From positions 69,984,895-70,048,894 of the forward strand of contig CM043944.1 in the NCBI GenBank assembly GCA_014529385.2: DNA of 64,000 nucleotides, given 5' to 3'. Below the pieces are notes generated by a model. It was not told the DNA's origin and did no database searches. It worked only from the letters and a program-made list of their open reading frames with translations. A program made the position numbers and the translations under genes. Of this stretch, positions 10,622 to 23,464 are shown one piece after another. How positions within the stretch are numbered: position 1 is the stretch's first letter; each line of letters begins with the position of its first letter. The DNA comes from Adiantum capillus-veneris. Taxonomy: Eukaryota; Streptophyta; Polypodiopsida; Polypodiales; Pteridaceae.

Positions 10622-12137
10622 TGATCAGTCCACAAAGGGGAGTAAGCCCAAAGCTTTGCGGAAAGCTTCAAGCTTCTCACGAGACAATGCCTTTGTGAAA
10701 AGATCTGCAAGGTTGTCCTCTGTTGGCACAAAAGCCAAGCTAATCTCTCCTACTGAGAGCCTCTCCCTGACATAGTGGTAATGCACCTCAATGTGCTTTG
10801 TGCGAGCATGAAAAACTGGGTTCCTCGCAATTGCCAATGCGCTCTGACTGTCAGTGTAGATAGTGTTGGCAGTGTCCTGTCCAACACCCAAATCAGCCAT
10901 AAGGAATCTGAGCCATACACACTCAACGGTAGCTATGAAGACTGCCCTGTACTAAGCCTCACAACTCGAAGTGGCCACAGTAGGTTGCTTCTTGCTCAAC
11001 CATGATATACATGAACTGCCAAGCATGAAACAAAAACCACTTGTGGACACTCGTGTGTCAAAACAACCAGCCCAATTTGAGTCCGAAAAAGCATGTCAGT
11101 CTGGCGGCAATGATCCCCCCTTGGGATAAAACAAGCCAAGATGTAAAAGTGCCACTAAGGTAGCGGAAAATCCTCTTCACAGCCTGCCAATGCTTAGACC
11201 CTGGGCTTTGCATAAATTTGCTGACCTATGAGACTGCAAACTAAATATCCGGCCTCGTTTTGCATACATAAATGAGACAGCCAATAACAGTTTGATAAAG
11301 AGTGACATGAGCAGCATTGTCAGCATCATGTAAACTCAACTTCAAACCTGTTTCCATGGGAGTGGCAATAGGTTTGCAATTCTCAAGTCCAAACTTACAT
11401 AGCAATGTCTCTATGTAACTTTTATGACACAAGGCAATACCACCATCACACTGCTTAAACTATATACCCAAGTAATAATGCAACAGCCTTAACTTTTTCA
11501 TCTTGAAAGTAGCATTCAAATCAGCCTTAAATTCAGCAATATGTCTCTCATTTGGTCCAGTGATCATCAAATCATCGACATAAAGAGCCACAATGAGAAA
11601 TACATCACCCTCACGCTTTACATACAATGTGCTTTCTGTTGGACTGTTATGAAAGCCTCGTTTGACCAAATGAGTGTCAGCTTTCTCATACCAAGCACAA
11701 GGAGATTGCTTCAAACCATACAAAGCCTTCTTACATCTGCACACTTTGTCCTCTTGTCCTTTTATGACAAAACCGCGAGGCTGTGTTACATAAACTTCCT
11801 CAAATATGTCACCATTCAAGAAAGTAGTAACAATATCTGATTGATGTACATCCCAACCAAAATGAGCTGCCAATGCACATAGAAAACGCACAGTAGTCAT
11901 ACGACAAGTGGGAGCAAAAGTCTCATCATAATCTATGCCTTTTTGTTGTGCATAACCCTTTGCAACAAGTCGAGCCTTATGGCGATCGATCTCACCATCC
12001 AGCTTGCGTTTCAACTTGTAAACCCACTTCGTACCAATGGCCTTTTTGCAAGGAGGCAAATCACATAAAGTCCATGTGTCATTTTCTATATGTGCATCAT
12101 ATTCTGATTGCATGGCAGCCATCCAATTTTCTAAATT
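10622..12137 (-). pseudogene. Copia reverse transcriptase and RNase H
   Basis: This part copies the element's RNA into DNA and removes the RNA strand. The RT begins after a TAG at 12140. It contains GTKWVYKLKRKLDG, QSDIVTTFLNGD, KALYGLKQSPCAWYEK and the catalytic YVDDLMITG. TAG stops follow at 11462, 11243 and 11228, all in the same frame. The last lies where relatives read S-Q-V-S-K, so TAG replaces a conserved glutamine. Further frame damage separates the RNase H C-terminal part (10625-10900). That part keeps IYTDSQSALAIA, the HIEVHYHYVRE block and DLFTKALSREK and ends in a natural stop. Confidence 0.9.
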
Positions 12138-12140
12138 CTA

Positions 12141-13969
12141 TGCTTCATCAAAAGACAGAGGCTCCTCAACATCATGTAAGCTAGACACAGCCAAAGCATA
12201 ACAATCTGATGCATGGAGAGAGCCTGAACGAGTACGACTAGACAAAGGTGCATCCAATTTACTGTCACGCAAAGTGTGCACCAGCCATTTTGGCATACCT
12301 CTAGCCTGCTCATTTTCAGCCCTTTCCTCATCAAGTACATCATGTACATCTGCATCAGTAATAGGCTGATCTGTAACATTTTCAGAAACCCCCATAGGCT
12401 GTACATTTGCCTCATTGGAACTTACATTCGTATTTCCACCACCGAAAAAAGGCAACAACGTGTCATAAATGTCCTGTGAGCTTACATTACCATCTCTAGT
12501 ACATGACAGCAAGGGCTGAACAAAATCTTCCACAAACACTACATCCCGTGAAACCAGAATATGTTTTGTGTGCGGATGATACAACCTGTAACCTTTGCTT
12601 TCAACACTATAACCAACAGAAATACATTTGACAGCCTTATCATCCAATTTTCTGCGCTGTGTTTGTGGCACCAAAGCATATGCCAAACTGCCAAAAACAC
12701 GCATGTGCTCAATAGAAGGCTTTCTATCATGCCATGCTTCATATGGAATAATAGACTTCAAAGCTTTCATAGGACACCTGTTTAGAACATAAGTGGCACA
12801 CATGATGGCCTCAAGACAAAAAGAATGCGACAAAGCTTGACTTTTGACCATACATCGTGCCATTTCCGTAAGTGACCTGTTTTTCCTCTCAGCAACACCA
12901 TTTTGCTGAGGTGTATAAGGCACTGTACATTGGTGTTTTATCCCATGACTAGCCAGAAATGCATTGAATTCATGAGACATATACTCCCCCCCCGCGATCG
13001 GAACGGAGGGTGCCCATAGTACATTTCGAGACATTTTCAGCCATAGCCAGAAATTGTTTGAAGCACATAAAAACTTCAGACTTCGCTAAAAGAGAAAATA
13101 CCCATGCATGCCTGGAGTAATCATCAATGAAAGTCATGAAGTACAGGTAATTGCCCAAGGACGGAGTTTGCATGGGCCCACAAACATCACTATGCACAAG
13201 CTGCAACCTGCATGTGGCCCTAACCATCCTTTGGAAACTTAGAATGCTGCATTTTACCCACAGTACAGCCTTCACAAACATGTTTGACAGTGCTTCAAGA
13301 GGCGGCAAAGAAGCAACCATATCAGATTTCTGAAAACGCAGCAAACTGGCAAAATTCAGATGACCAAAACGTGCATGCCAAAGTTTTGCATCTGAAATAG
13401 CCCTTGAATCTACAACTGCATTTGCAAAATTTTGTCCACACTTGTCATACAAAGTGAGCTTATACAGCCCACAACACAAAAGGCCAGATGCAACAATTTC
13501 ATCACCAAAACTGAGATCATGAACTGTACATCTGGTATCCACAAATTTGACTACAAATCCGAGTCTAGCAAGTGCGGATACAGACAAAATATTCTTCTCG
13601 ATCCCAGGTACATAAAGTGCATCAACAAGTGTGAAAGAACTGTCATCAGCAGCAGTAAGCACAATCTTTCCAACTCCCTGAACCGGATAAGAGGCATTGT
13701 TGGCACAAGTGACTGAATTCCCATGAGGGACAGACTCGAGAGAGGTGAACAATTCATGATGTGAGGTAATGTGCTTTGTAGCACCACTGTCAAAATACCA
13801 CACATGTGAATCTGCAACAACTAACAAGCATGCATCATGGACAACAGGATTGTAAGTGCACTCTGCGCTAAAAGCCCATTCTGCATCAACATCAGCATTA
13901 CAATCTCCTTCTACAAAAGACTCAACAATGGCTGCATTTGTAGTGGAACCAGCATTTGCAGTGGAACCA
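12141..13969 (-). pseudogene. Copia protease and integrase
   Basis: The aspartic protease active site WYFDSGATKHIT is intact. It is followed by the GAG pre-integrase motif LWHARFGHLN and the integrase core. The core keeps the catalytic triad context: HSDVCGPM, then SDRGGG, then GVAERKNRS with the glutamate. A frameshift lies at a run of G (plus-strand C run near 12985-12993), splitting the integrase between two frames that overlap there. The remaining integrase C-terminus runs to a TAG at 12140, immediately before the reverse transcriptase start. In the family these are one polyprotein. Confidence 0.9.
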
Positions 13970-14913
13970 GCATTTGCAGTGGAACCACCCTCTTTCTTCT
14001 TAGCCTCTTTGGCCTTCAACTTAGGACACAACTTGATCAAGTGATCATTAGCTTTACAATAATGGCAACGCATCTTCTTTTTGCCCTTATCATCAAAATT
14101 TCTAGACGAATTGCTACCAGCAAAAGCATTAGGAACAGAAGTTTTGCCAATCGCAGTAGAACCATAAGAAGTGGCTGCATTGCTGTTACCACCCTTTCTT
14201 TGAGAAGCAATAAAAACCTATTCAACTGCACGCTGCCTAGTCCTGTTTTTTTTGGAAAGTGACTCTTGCAACAGCAATGTGCATAATGCATCAAACTTGA
14301 CAACTTCAGGATTTCCTTGGGTCATCAGTCTTCAAGTACTAGCAAAAGTCTGGTAGAAATCTGGTAAGGCATCAAGAATAGTCTGCACAAGGAAACTGTC
14401 TGAAATAACTTCACTTGCAGAAATAAGTTGCTCATTGATATCCTTGACACCAGCAAGGAAAGTGTCCATATCATCTTCCTCATGCATAATCTTTGAATTT
14501 AGCTCTTTACGCAGCAAAGCAATTTTAGCCTCATTGCGACTTGCATAAAGACCAGCCAATATATCCCAAGCCTGTTTTGCAGGTTTTGCTGAACGGATAT
14601 GAGGAACAATGGTGCGCTTCACAGACAACGCAATCAATGCATGAGCCCGCGCATCCTTTACATCCCAACGAGCTTGTTCTGTCGTAGGCAAAACAACTCT
14701 AATAGCAGCAATCCTTACAGCAAGACTTGCAACATCCTCAACATCGCCTACATCCTCAGAGCCAGGACATACATCAATGCCCTACACAATATTCCAGACG
14801 CCCTTTGACACAAGAACGTGTTGCATCATATAAGCCCACATAGGGTAACTGTCCCCATCCAACCTGTCCTCAGCAGCAAACATCTTTAAAACATCTGGGT
14901 TGTTGTCAACCAT
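13970..14913 (-). pseudogene. Copia Gag with CCHC zinc knuckle
   Basis: The likely start is the ATG at 14913 (MVDNNPDVLKMF). A UBN2-type Gag follows (RLDGDSYPMWAYMM, AKQAWDILAGLY) and then a zinc knuckle CHYCKANDHLIKLC, a clean C-x2-C-x4-H-x4-C. In-frame stops lie at 14784 (TAG), 14334 (TGA) and 14220 (TAG), with no frameshift between them; the same frame runs on into the protease. Three copies of a short Gly-Ser-Thr-Asn-Ala repeat follow the knuckle. Confidence 0.88.
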
Positions 14914-15260
14914 GGTAAATGATGCACCTGATGTGAAAACTGCCCAAAAATAGGAGAAACAGAGCGGTAACAACACGTGCTATATAGCACAAACCGTAGA
15001 AGACTGTAAGGCACCTGTTATGCAGAACTCGGCACTGACAGAAATTCTGCACAAAATGATGAAATTGCATGTGCAGACCTGCCTATAGTGGAAACAGAGG
15101 CCGAAATGATCTCATATCAGAAATTTGAGCAGACTAAGCTCTACGAGCCTACTCGAAATATTTGTCGACCTACGAACGCTCGCCAAACCTCACTGTAATC
15201 GGAGAAAGTGAGCAGGCGTGTGCTGGAGCAGCTACGATTGAGCCCGGGAGGACGTGACTT

Positions 15261-15272
15261 GCTCTGATACCA
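15261..15272 (-). promoter_or_regulatory. Primer binding site of the copia element
   Basis: The minus strand reads TGGTATCAGAGC, an exact match to the initiator tRNA-Met primer site, two bases inside the 5' LTR. Confidence 0.95.
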
Positions 15273-15274
15273 AT

Positions 15275-15501
15275 TGTTGGAATTAGGGTTGCAGAGAAAC
15301 GCACACAGCTTGGAGAAGACGAAGGAAGCTCAAGGCACACAAATAGAGAGTGTGTTACTTAGTGTGCAATGGAAAGATAGATAGCCCTAGAGTGATGGCG
15401 TATAGACAATGCTCGGGGGAAAAAACCTCCTAAAGAGGGGAAAAATGCCCCGACGGCCCTAGTGTGTTCACACACATCACTACCACATCTATATGGTAAC
15501 A
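15275..15501 (-). repeat. 5' LTR of the copia element
   Basis: 227 bp. In plus orientation it runs from TGTTGGAATTAGGG to ATGGTAACA, with TG/CA termini. The promoter should lie in it, but no clear TATA box stands out. Confidence 0.92.
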
Positions 15502-15506
15502 ACTCA

Positions 15507-16874
15507 CAGATGGGGAAGGGATTGATATTAAGGACCCAAATGAAATGGCTAAATTGATGTTTGATCACTTACGTCAGATTATAGGTTAGCTCAAGGCCCG
15601 CTCCCTCGAAGTGGATGGAGCTAGGACTACTCTTCTCAGGAGTGTCAAAAAAATGATCTCCCATTCAGACGCCAATGTTTTGGAGAAGGCCTTTACCAAG
15701 GAAGAATGCTCTCTTGTGCTTCAAACATTAGGCAAGGAGAAGTCCCTTGGATTGAACGGATCAACTATTGAGTTCTTTAAAGAATTTTGGGATGAGCTTA
15801 AGTCCTCAATCACACGAATGGCTAAACATGCCCTAGTCGATCGAGTGCTAGACTCAAGTATTAAAAGGGGCCTCATCAAACCTATCTGCAAGAAAATGTA
15901 TTGCTCCCATTTGAAACATTGGCATCCCATAACTATGATGTCGTTGGCTTACAAAATTATTGCCAAATACGTTGCCCTCAGGCTCTCTCCCCTCATGGAC
16001 AAAGCTATTACTCCCCACCAACATGGATTTATCAAGGAAAGATCAATCTATGATAACATTTTGGCCGCAATGGTTGGCATTGAGTATGCAACCTTCACTA
16101 AGCAAGAGTGCATTTTCTTGTAGCTGGACCTTGATAAAGCGTATGACAAGATCACATTGTCATTTATAGAATATGGCATAATGTCTCTGGGTTTTGGACC
16201 ACGGATGTGTGAGTTGGTCCACACCCCTTGGTGTTGATAGCCATTTTGAACTATTGTTTAATGAAAGAATTACATTTAAGGTCAAAAGATCAATCAAGCA
16301 GGGCCGCCCATTATCCCCGCTTATTTTTTCTATTGGTTCTCATCCACTAGTAACCATGCTCAAAGACAATGTTACAAGAGGGGAAATCCAAGGGTTATCC
16401 CTACCCAATAATGACCAACTTCTTGCGAAGGTCTTTGAAGATGACTCCTCACTCTTCCTCAAATCTTACCCTCAAGGGATTAGGAAGGCTCTTGAGATTG
16501 TGCATATGTTTGCCTTAGCCTCAGGGTTGAAGTGTAGTATTGAACAATCAAGGTTGATTTCATTATAAAAAACGACTCTTTTGATGCATCGATGCAGAAG
16601 GGGAGATAGTATCAAATGGGAAGGTTTTCATGCACTTGGGAGCCCTACTTGGGGTGTACATAACCCACAAGCAATATTCCATTAGATCTTAGAGAGGGTA
16701 AGGAACAAGATGCACATGTGGGAATATATACAACTCCCCTTTTTGAGCAAATTCAAAGTGACCAACACATTTATGCTCCCTTACATAGCCTTCAAGAATC
16801 CGCTGCTTCAGTTGGCCAAATGGAATCGGAAAGAGTTCTTGAAACCTGCAAAAATATTTTTATGAGAAAACAAC
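15507..16874 (+). pseudogene. LINE B ORF2, reverse transcriptase segment (second piece)
   Basis: This resumes LINE B right of the copia element with DGEGIDIKDPNEM. The RT domain is clear: KSLGLNGSTIEFFKEFW, then LKHWHPITMMSLAYKIIAK, HQHGFIKERSIYDNI, LDLDKAYDK, IKQGRPLSPLIF, and the catalytic box VFEDDSSLFL, where relatives read FADD. Stops include a TAG after CIFL near 16121 and a TAA near 16566, and frames shift more than once. The piece ends at 16874, where the chromodomain gypsy element is inserted, and continues at 25278. Confidence 0.88.
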
Positions 16875-18312
16875 TGTCTTAAATTTAATATCTAACAAAC
16901 CCAAATGATTTTCTCATGTTAAACTGATCATTTAATGTGGGAGAATAAACGGGAACAAGGGTTAGAACATAGACATGTGCTTATGGATCTGTCTCAACAC
17001 GGGGCCAAGGTTAAAAGGGGTCCAAATGAGAGATAGTATGTTAAAGAGCAATGCTACCTAATGGAGCTTAAAGACCGTAGGCTTAGCTTCATTAAAGACC
17101 TCCAAAAGTTAGTGTTCAAAAGTCCTTCGACCTTGGGCAAGTTAGGACTGACCTTGAGGTGGGAATCCTACCCAAGCATGAGGTGCTTGTTGGCTTGCTA
17201 AGTGTAAGTGGGAACCTTACCCAAAAGCTTGAGGTGTTTCTCACATGCTTAAATGACTAAATTTCTTGAAGTATATAGTTCAAAGATAACTCTCAAGAGG
17301 TCTCAACGTTTCCATACTTAATTGACTAAGTCTTTGAGGTATCCAATTCAACCAAATGACTTAATTAACATAAAAGACACATGTTCATTTGATTCTCCAC
17401 ATGTGGCGCTCATGATGTGCTTGAATGCTATTGGATAGGTTTTAAAGGAGTCCAATGAGAATTTAAATACATAAAAATAAATAATTAAGTTCTTTCTCTC
17501 AGAGGAAAAAGAGGACATATGTCCAAATGAAATAATAAAATAATAAAATAATAAGAGAGAGAGAGAGAGAGAGGTGGACCAAGCATGCAAGGGGGGCGTA
17601 TACTCTCCCACACACACATACACACACACACATTCTCTCATTGTGTGGAGTGCAAAATGTAAGAGCTCCATCTCCTTCTCCAAGCTTGTTGAGGAGTGGA
17701 GATCCTACACCAACGCTCTTGGCTATGGAATGCAAATCCAACCAAGTGCCATGCTTCAATGCTTAAGCTTGCCATCTTCTTCATCTTCATTACTATGATA
17801 CTATGCTATGCTAAGTAAGAAGAGTGATGATAAGTGAGGAACTATTTCTTTCTCCTATGGATGATTTTTCTTCCTCTTTCCTACCCTCATTCCCCGCTAG
17901 CTCTCTCCACCTTCGAAGGTGTTTGAGGCCTTGGGACTGAGGCTTGGGATAAATATGCTTTTTGCAAAGTTTATGTTAAACTCGTGATGCATGAAGCTTT
18001 CCATCTTCATAGCATCACCAAGGTCACAAGGAACACTGTAACAAGTCTCTCTTGATGGGAGAATCTATAATACAAACGCCTTTTGGAGGGGGGACCGGCT
18101 CCAAGCAAATGCGGCCCTCAACTATTGTCATGTTCTCTAATACTCTCTCTCTTGCAAAATCATTGTTCATGCCAAGTTAATTAAGTACTATGTTTATGTT
18201 TCTATCATCAATTAAGTTCACCCTCCATGTTCTCAAAGTAATTTCACAAAAATACTCACTCTAATTCTCTTAATTCCACTATTCTCAAAGTTCATAGGCC
18301 ATTTGCATTACA
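16875..18312 (+). repeat. 5' LTR of gypsy element A
   Basis: 1438 bp, from TGTCTTAA to GCATTACA. It carries a short (AG)n tract near 17552-17573 and interrupted (AC)n near 17610-17635. The corresponding position in the 3' LTR has much longer tracts. Confidence 0.93.
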
Positions 18313-18313
18313 T

Positions 18314-18325
18314 TGGTATCAGAGC
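18314..18325 (+). promoter_or_regulatory. Primer binding site of gypsy element A
   Basis: TGGTATCAGAGC, exact, one base after the end of the 5' LTR. Confidence 0.95.
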
Positions 18326-18751
18326 ATTTGACTTCTCTTTTCTTGCTTAAGGAGAGAGGTCCTTAAGTATCCTATTAATGGTTGATTTTGTTAATTATAT
18401 TAGGGTAAGTGGGACTGGTATCTATTATTGGTTTTGTTGAACCCACTATGTGGAATATGGTGCACATCTCGGGAGCTTTGGTCTTAATAATGGGGTCTTT
18501 TTAGACTTGCCTACGGCTTTATCATTGTTGAGCCATAAGAAGTCCAAAAGGAGCTATCTCTCGGCAATTTGCTTTGTTAGACCCACCCCACTACTCTCTA
18601 TAATTAACCAATTCGAGCCGTGGGTGTAGGTACTTAAGTGCTTATTTTCAAAGGCTAAGAGGAGTAGCAACTAAGGTTTTGAGTTGCCAAAGAATACACT
18701 AAGTAAACACATAAGTATAATTAGCATGCTGACAATAACCAAGAGAGTAGA

Positions 18752-20130
18752 ATGAACATTGATGACTTTGATTTTGCACACGAAGGTGCTAATGATGATG
18801 CCTCCATGTTGATCAATTATCTTGTGACTAGGTTGCATCAAGCTATGGGCAACCCTACTTTGCAAGCCGAAGTTACTCGACAACTTCGTGCTTATAGGAT
18901 TTCCCTTCCTCTGCAAGAGGAGAGAGAGCTTAGGAGGCCTCTTGATGAGACCCCCAAAATAAGACTCTCTCCCATATGAGAGGAGGAATCCAAAGAACAA
19001 GAAAGTAATGAATCCCTAAGTTCCTTTGAAGATGTGGCTCCACGAAGATGGCGGTCTAGACGGTCGCCAACTCCTCCCATGAGGAAACGGTCAACACATA
19101 GTCCTTCTCCTCGTCACTCCAAAAGGGAAGAGAGGAAACAAAGGAAGAAAAGGTCAAGAAAGAGGTCACCTTCTTCTTCACCTTCCTCCTCTCCTGACGA
19201 AAGCTATGGCTATTCTCCTATAGGATACAAGAGGGGAGGACATCACAAATCATACCCTGCATGGCGAAGATCACAAAAGCTCAAGAAGTTCAAAGAGGGA
19301 GGAAAGGGTATCTCTTTTCTCACCTATGATGGCACCTTTGATGCCATCGACAAAGTATTGGCCTTCATCCAACCATTTGATGCGGCCTTTGGAGACGAGT
19401 GCTTCATGGAGTCCTCCAAGCTACGCCATGTAGCTATGCACTTCCAAAAATCGGCTTGTCAATGGTGGGCTAGCCTTCGTGGCAACGGTGAAGCCCCAAA
19501 GACATGGAAAACTATACGAGTTTTCATCATGAAGCAATTCCTTGCAAGCGATGTAAAGGACAAAGTACTTACTGAATGGTGCAGTTTGAAGCTTCTCTCA
19601 CATGAGTCTATTCACAAATATGTGGACAAGTTTTGGGATTTACATCTCTAGGCTACCGTCTTCCAAAAGATAGACTTCGTCGAGCAAAAGCAACAATTTT
19701 TTGCCGGATTACCTGACGAAATGGCCGAATATGTCAATTCCCAACGGCCTGGTACTATCACCAAAGTAATCCAGCACAACATGGTTTCTTCTCGCATCAA
19801 TTTCCAACAGGGGGTAGATGGAATGTCAAACCCATGGAAAACAAAGACAAAAATGATGCAAAGGGGATAACCAATGTCCAAAATTCTTCCCAAGACACTT
19901 CCTACAACAACAATAGGTCCAAGGAGAAGGGAGTTTAAGGTTAAAAAAAACTCTCTCATGAAGAGCTTGATGCTTTTCGCAAGGACCATAAGTGTTTTAA
20001 GTGTGGGGAGCAAGGACATGGCTATCGTTCTTGCCCCAAGAAAAATGCTTGCAATGAGACTCCTAGGGCTTCCACCATCGAAGCTCCAAAAGAGGATCTC
20101 ATTGCAAAGGATCATCTCTCTCCTATGCTT
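18752..20130 (+). pseudogene. Gypsy A Gag with zinc knuckle
   Basis: The start is taken as the ATG at 18752 (MNIDDFDFAHEG). A TGA at 18977 and a TAG at 19649 interrupt a single frame. It contains an Arg/Ser-rich stretch (about 19055-19200), then the Gag core with TYDGTFDAIDKVLAFI, CQWWASLRGNGEAPKTW and FVEQKQQFFAGLP. The zinc knuckle CFKCGEQGHGYRSC (about 19993-20035) follows in another frame. The TAG at 19649 lies before a run that relatives would read with glutamine. Gag would assemble the particle. Confidence 0.85.
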
Positions 20131-20162
20131 GGGGAAAGGTAAGGGAGCATGATGCCTTCATC

Positions 20163-22020
20163 TTGTTTGACCCTGGCTCTACTCACAACTTCATATCAAT
20201 GGAGTTGGCCACCAAGTTGGGCATTCAAGCTTTTGAGATGGGAGATATTGTAATGGCTGACACAGTTTTCAAGGGAAAGCAAGCCTTCGTTACTCCCTTG
20301 ATTGGGAAGTTGAGGGTTCATGTCCAAAGCTATGTCGACAAAGAAGACTTTTTCATCTCTCCTCTCCAACACGAGGATGCTATCCTAGGGGCACCATGGT
20401 TTGATCGCATGGCTGCCAACATGAAGTTCCCTGAAAGGAGAATCTACTTCAGCTACAGGGGAAAGAACATGTATATAGATGCTAATGAGTATGGTCGTAC
20501 TATACCACTTGTAAATTCACTAGCTTTTTATAAGTCAATGAAAAGCTCGATTTCTGCGTGCATGATTTTTGTAAAAGAATCCACTAATGACGCTAATGGT
20601 TTATCAAATGAAAATGGTAGGGATCACGAAGAGTTAGACTTGTCTAACTTTCTAAAAGGATTTCAAGCTGTGTTCATTGATGATATTCCTATGGACTTAT
20701 CTCCAAAACGAGGGGATGATGACCATCGAATTGAGCTCCTATCAGGAATCTCACCGCCTATCAAGCCTCCTTATCGAGTTTCCCAAGCTGAACAAGAGGA
20801 GATTATGAGGCAAGTACAAGAATTGGTAGACAAAGGGATGGTGAGGCCTAGCTCCTCTCCATTTTGTTCTCCAGTCCTTTCAGTGCAAAAGAAAGATGGT
20901 ACATACCGCATGTGTGTGGACTATCACGCACTAAATCATATCACTATCAAAAATAGATTTCTTGTACCTCGGGTAGAAGATCTATTTGATAAGCTACAAG
21001 GATCTACGTACTTCAATAGGATTGACCTTAAAAGTAGCTATCATCAAATAAGGATAGTGGAGGAAGATACCCTAAAGACCGCGTTTTGTACAACGTTTGG
21101 TCTTTATGAATATCTAGTCATGCCTTTTGGATTGACCAATGCACCTGCCACATTCAATTGTTTATGGAGAAAATATTTAGACCCTACCACAAGTTCACTG
21201 GAGTGCTCTTTGATGATATCATCATCTACTGCAAGTCCTTGGAGGAACACACGCAACACCTCCAAGTGATTTTCCAAGCATTCAGGGAGAACAATCTTTT
21301 TCTCAAACAAAAGAAAAGAGAAATTTTCCTTCAAGAGATTCAATACTTAGGTCATATCATCTCTCAAGATGGTATCCTGATGGATCCATCGAAGTTAGAG
21401 GTAATAAAAACATGGCCTAATCCAAGGAATCTACATGAGCTAAGAAGCTTTATTGGTATTTGTGCACACTATAGACGCTTCATAGCAAAATATCCTCAAA
21501 TAGCAGGACCATTACATGACTTAACAAAGAAGAACGTTAAGTATTCATCGACTGCTAAGGAACAAAAAGCTTTTGACAGGCTCAAAGAGAAGCTTACCTC
21601 TCAACCAGTCCTCATGCTTCCGGATCTCTCAAAGCCATCCGAGGCCCAATGTGATGCTTGTGGTGATTGCCTTGGAGCAGTCTTTCTTCAAGAAGGGTAT
21701 GCCATAGCATGTGAGAGCCGAAGGCTTAATACGGATGAACAGGTCTTGGGCATTTATGAGAAAGAGCTTTTAGCTGCTCTACATGCCCTAGACACATGGA
21801 AGTACTATTTATAGGGGACTCCATTCATTTTACAAACAGACCATCAAAGTCTCAAGTACTTCATGATGCAAACAAAGCTTTCCGACAAACAAATGAGGTG
21901 GGCAAATTTTCTTTCACAATTTAATTTTCATATTGCTCACTTTGCTGGTAAGCACAATCAAGTGGCCGATGCACTTTCACGACGACCAAAAGTCAATGCG
22001 TTGTCTATAGCAACTCACAA
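20163..22020 (+). pseudogene. Gypsy A protease, reverse transcriptase and RNase H
   Basis: The protease motif is [11 protein letters not shown] where the family usually has DSGATHNFIS. The RT begins around [13 protein letters not shown] and contains [29 protein letters not shown] and [13 protein letters not shown] frameshift at about 21160 comes just before the catalytic box [12 protein letters not shown]. RNase H follows (PSEAQCDACGDCLGAVFLQ), where relatives start with a DAS motif. A TAG at 21812 replaces a residue in WKYYL-x-GTPF. The TDHQSLKYF and QVADALSRRP motifs are intact. Confidence 0.9.
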
Positions 22021-23464
22021 TGATCTATCTTCCATGATAGATGAGTATGCTATTGACCCTGAATTCAAAGATGTAATGTCAGCCCTTGCTTTGGGGAAGA
22101 AAGAGGAACCATTCACCTTGCAGGATGGTTATCTTCTCCATGGCAATAGGCTATGTGTTACCCACTCCCTTCGTGAGAAAGTCATGTATGAATCCCATGC
22201 TCCTTCCTATGCGGGGCATAGAGGCATTCAACCTACTCTTCAAGGAGTAGAGACATACTTCTATTGGCCTACCATGAAAGTGGACATACAAAAGTATGTT
22301 TCAAAATGTGTGGTATGCCAAAAGACTAAGTATGATAGAGGGAAGAAACCTGGATTACCCCAGCCATTGCCAATCCCTAATTCACCATGGGAGAGTATAT
22401 CCATGGATTTTATCTTTGGATTACCCAAGTCTATCCATGGGAATATGGACAATAGTCGACAAGTTTAGCAAGCAAGTACACTTTCTTCCTGTCAAAAAGA
22501 CTATTAAGGCACACCAAATGGCAACAATCTTCATATCTCAGATTTTCAAACACCATGGATTACCAACATCCATCGTGTCAGATAGAGATCCTAGAATGAC
22601 CAGTAATTTTTGGAAAGGTCTCTTTGAAAATCTAGGTACAAGATTGAATTTCTCTTCGGTCTACCACCTACAAACAGATGGCCAAAGTGGGATAGCCAAT
22701 TTTACGATACTCGATCTACTAAAGACTTATGTTACAGAATTAGATCAACGATCACAATGGGAGAATTACTTACCCCTTGTAGAATATGCATACAATAATA
22801 ATTTCCATACTACTATAGGAAAAACACCTTTTGAGATCATAGAGGGAAGACCTATCAGTCCCTTGCTACGTAAAGTACATTGGAAGATCTTCGTTTGCTG
22901 GTCATGAGTATAGCCATGACCTACAAGAATCTTTTCAAAAGGTTAAGGAGGCTATATCCATCTCTCAATAAAGGAAAAAAGCTGCTGCTGCTGACAAGCA
23001 CAAAAGGACCTTAACATTCAAAGAAAATGATTGGGTCTTACTTAAGTTTCCCAAGGCTCGATTGAGGCAAACAACGGGCAAAAATCCTATGGACCATCAA
23101 AAGTATTATGCTAAATTAACAAAAAGATGCTATGGTCCTTTTCAAATCTTGAATCAATGACATGGCTTATCAACTCTTGGCTCATAGACAATGCTTTTCA
23201 TGTGAGCCTACTTAAGCCCTACAAAGGAGAGCCACCAATAGAACCAATTATTGAAGACCCTCCAGAAATCGAAGACCAAGAAGAGGTGCTACAACCCGAA
23301 GCTATCCTTCGGCATGAAGACAAGGTACTACGACATGGTAAGATTATCGTACAGTATTCTTTTAAGTTAAAAAATTATCCATTTGAAGGTGCTAGATGGA
23401 TGCAAGGAATACAGCTTAAGGATAGTATGAGCCTTGTCAATGCTTACAATGTTGCACTAGAGTA
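22021..23464 (+). pseudogene. Gypsy A integrase and chromodomain-like tail
   Basis: The zinc-binding HHCC part is recognisable (HAPSYAGHRG, then CVVCQKTKYDRG). A frameshift near 22450 splits the core. Catalytic aspartates remain (SMDFIFGLP, SDRDPRM), but the third residue is lost: relatives read GQTERVN and this copy reads GQSGIAN, glycine replacing glutamate. After another break come GPFQILNQ and FHVSLLKPYKG. The tail PEAILRHEDKVLRHGK...YPFEGARW resembles a chromodomain, which in chromoviruses binds modified histones and directs insertion into heterochromatin. The final stop is at 23463. Confidence 0.85.

Larger units (their letters stand above)
10301..15501 (-). mobile_element. Ty1/copia retrotransposon, nearly full length, decayed
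   Basis: A minus-strand element in the copia gene order: gag, protease, integrase, reverse transcriptase, RNase H. The LTRs are about 227 bp and roughly 92-93% identical by eye. An initiator-Met primer site lies inside the right LTR and a purine tract inside the left one. The flanks are GCTCA (10296-10300) and ACTCA (15502-15506), a 5-bp target duplication with one mismatch. Removing the element and one duplication restores the LINE B reading frame exactly, which confirms the boundaries. Six in-frame TAG stops, one TGA and one clear frameshift interrupt an otherwise recognisable polyprotein. Confidence 0.93.

Noticed and set aside
13837-14262. Plus-strand 141-codon frame with repeated Cys-Ser-Gly-Thr
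   Set aside because: It is a shadow of the minus-strand copia Gag; the repeat mirrors the Gly-Ser-Thr-Asn-Ala repeat there.
15255-15275. tRNA gene fragment
   Set aside because: The match is just the 12-base primer binding site of the copia element.
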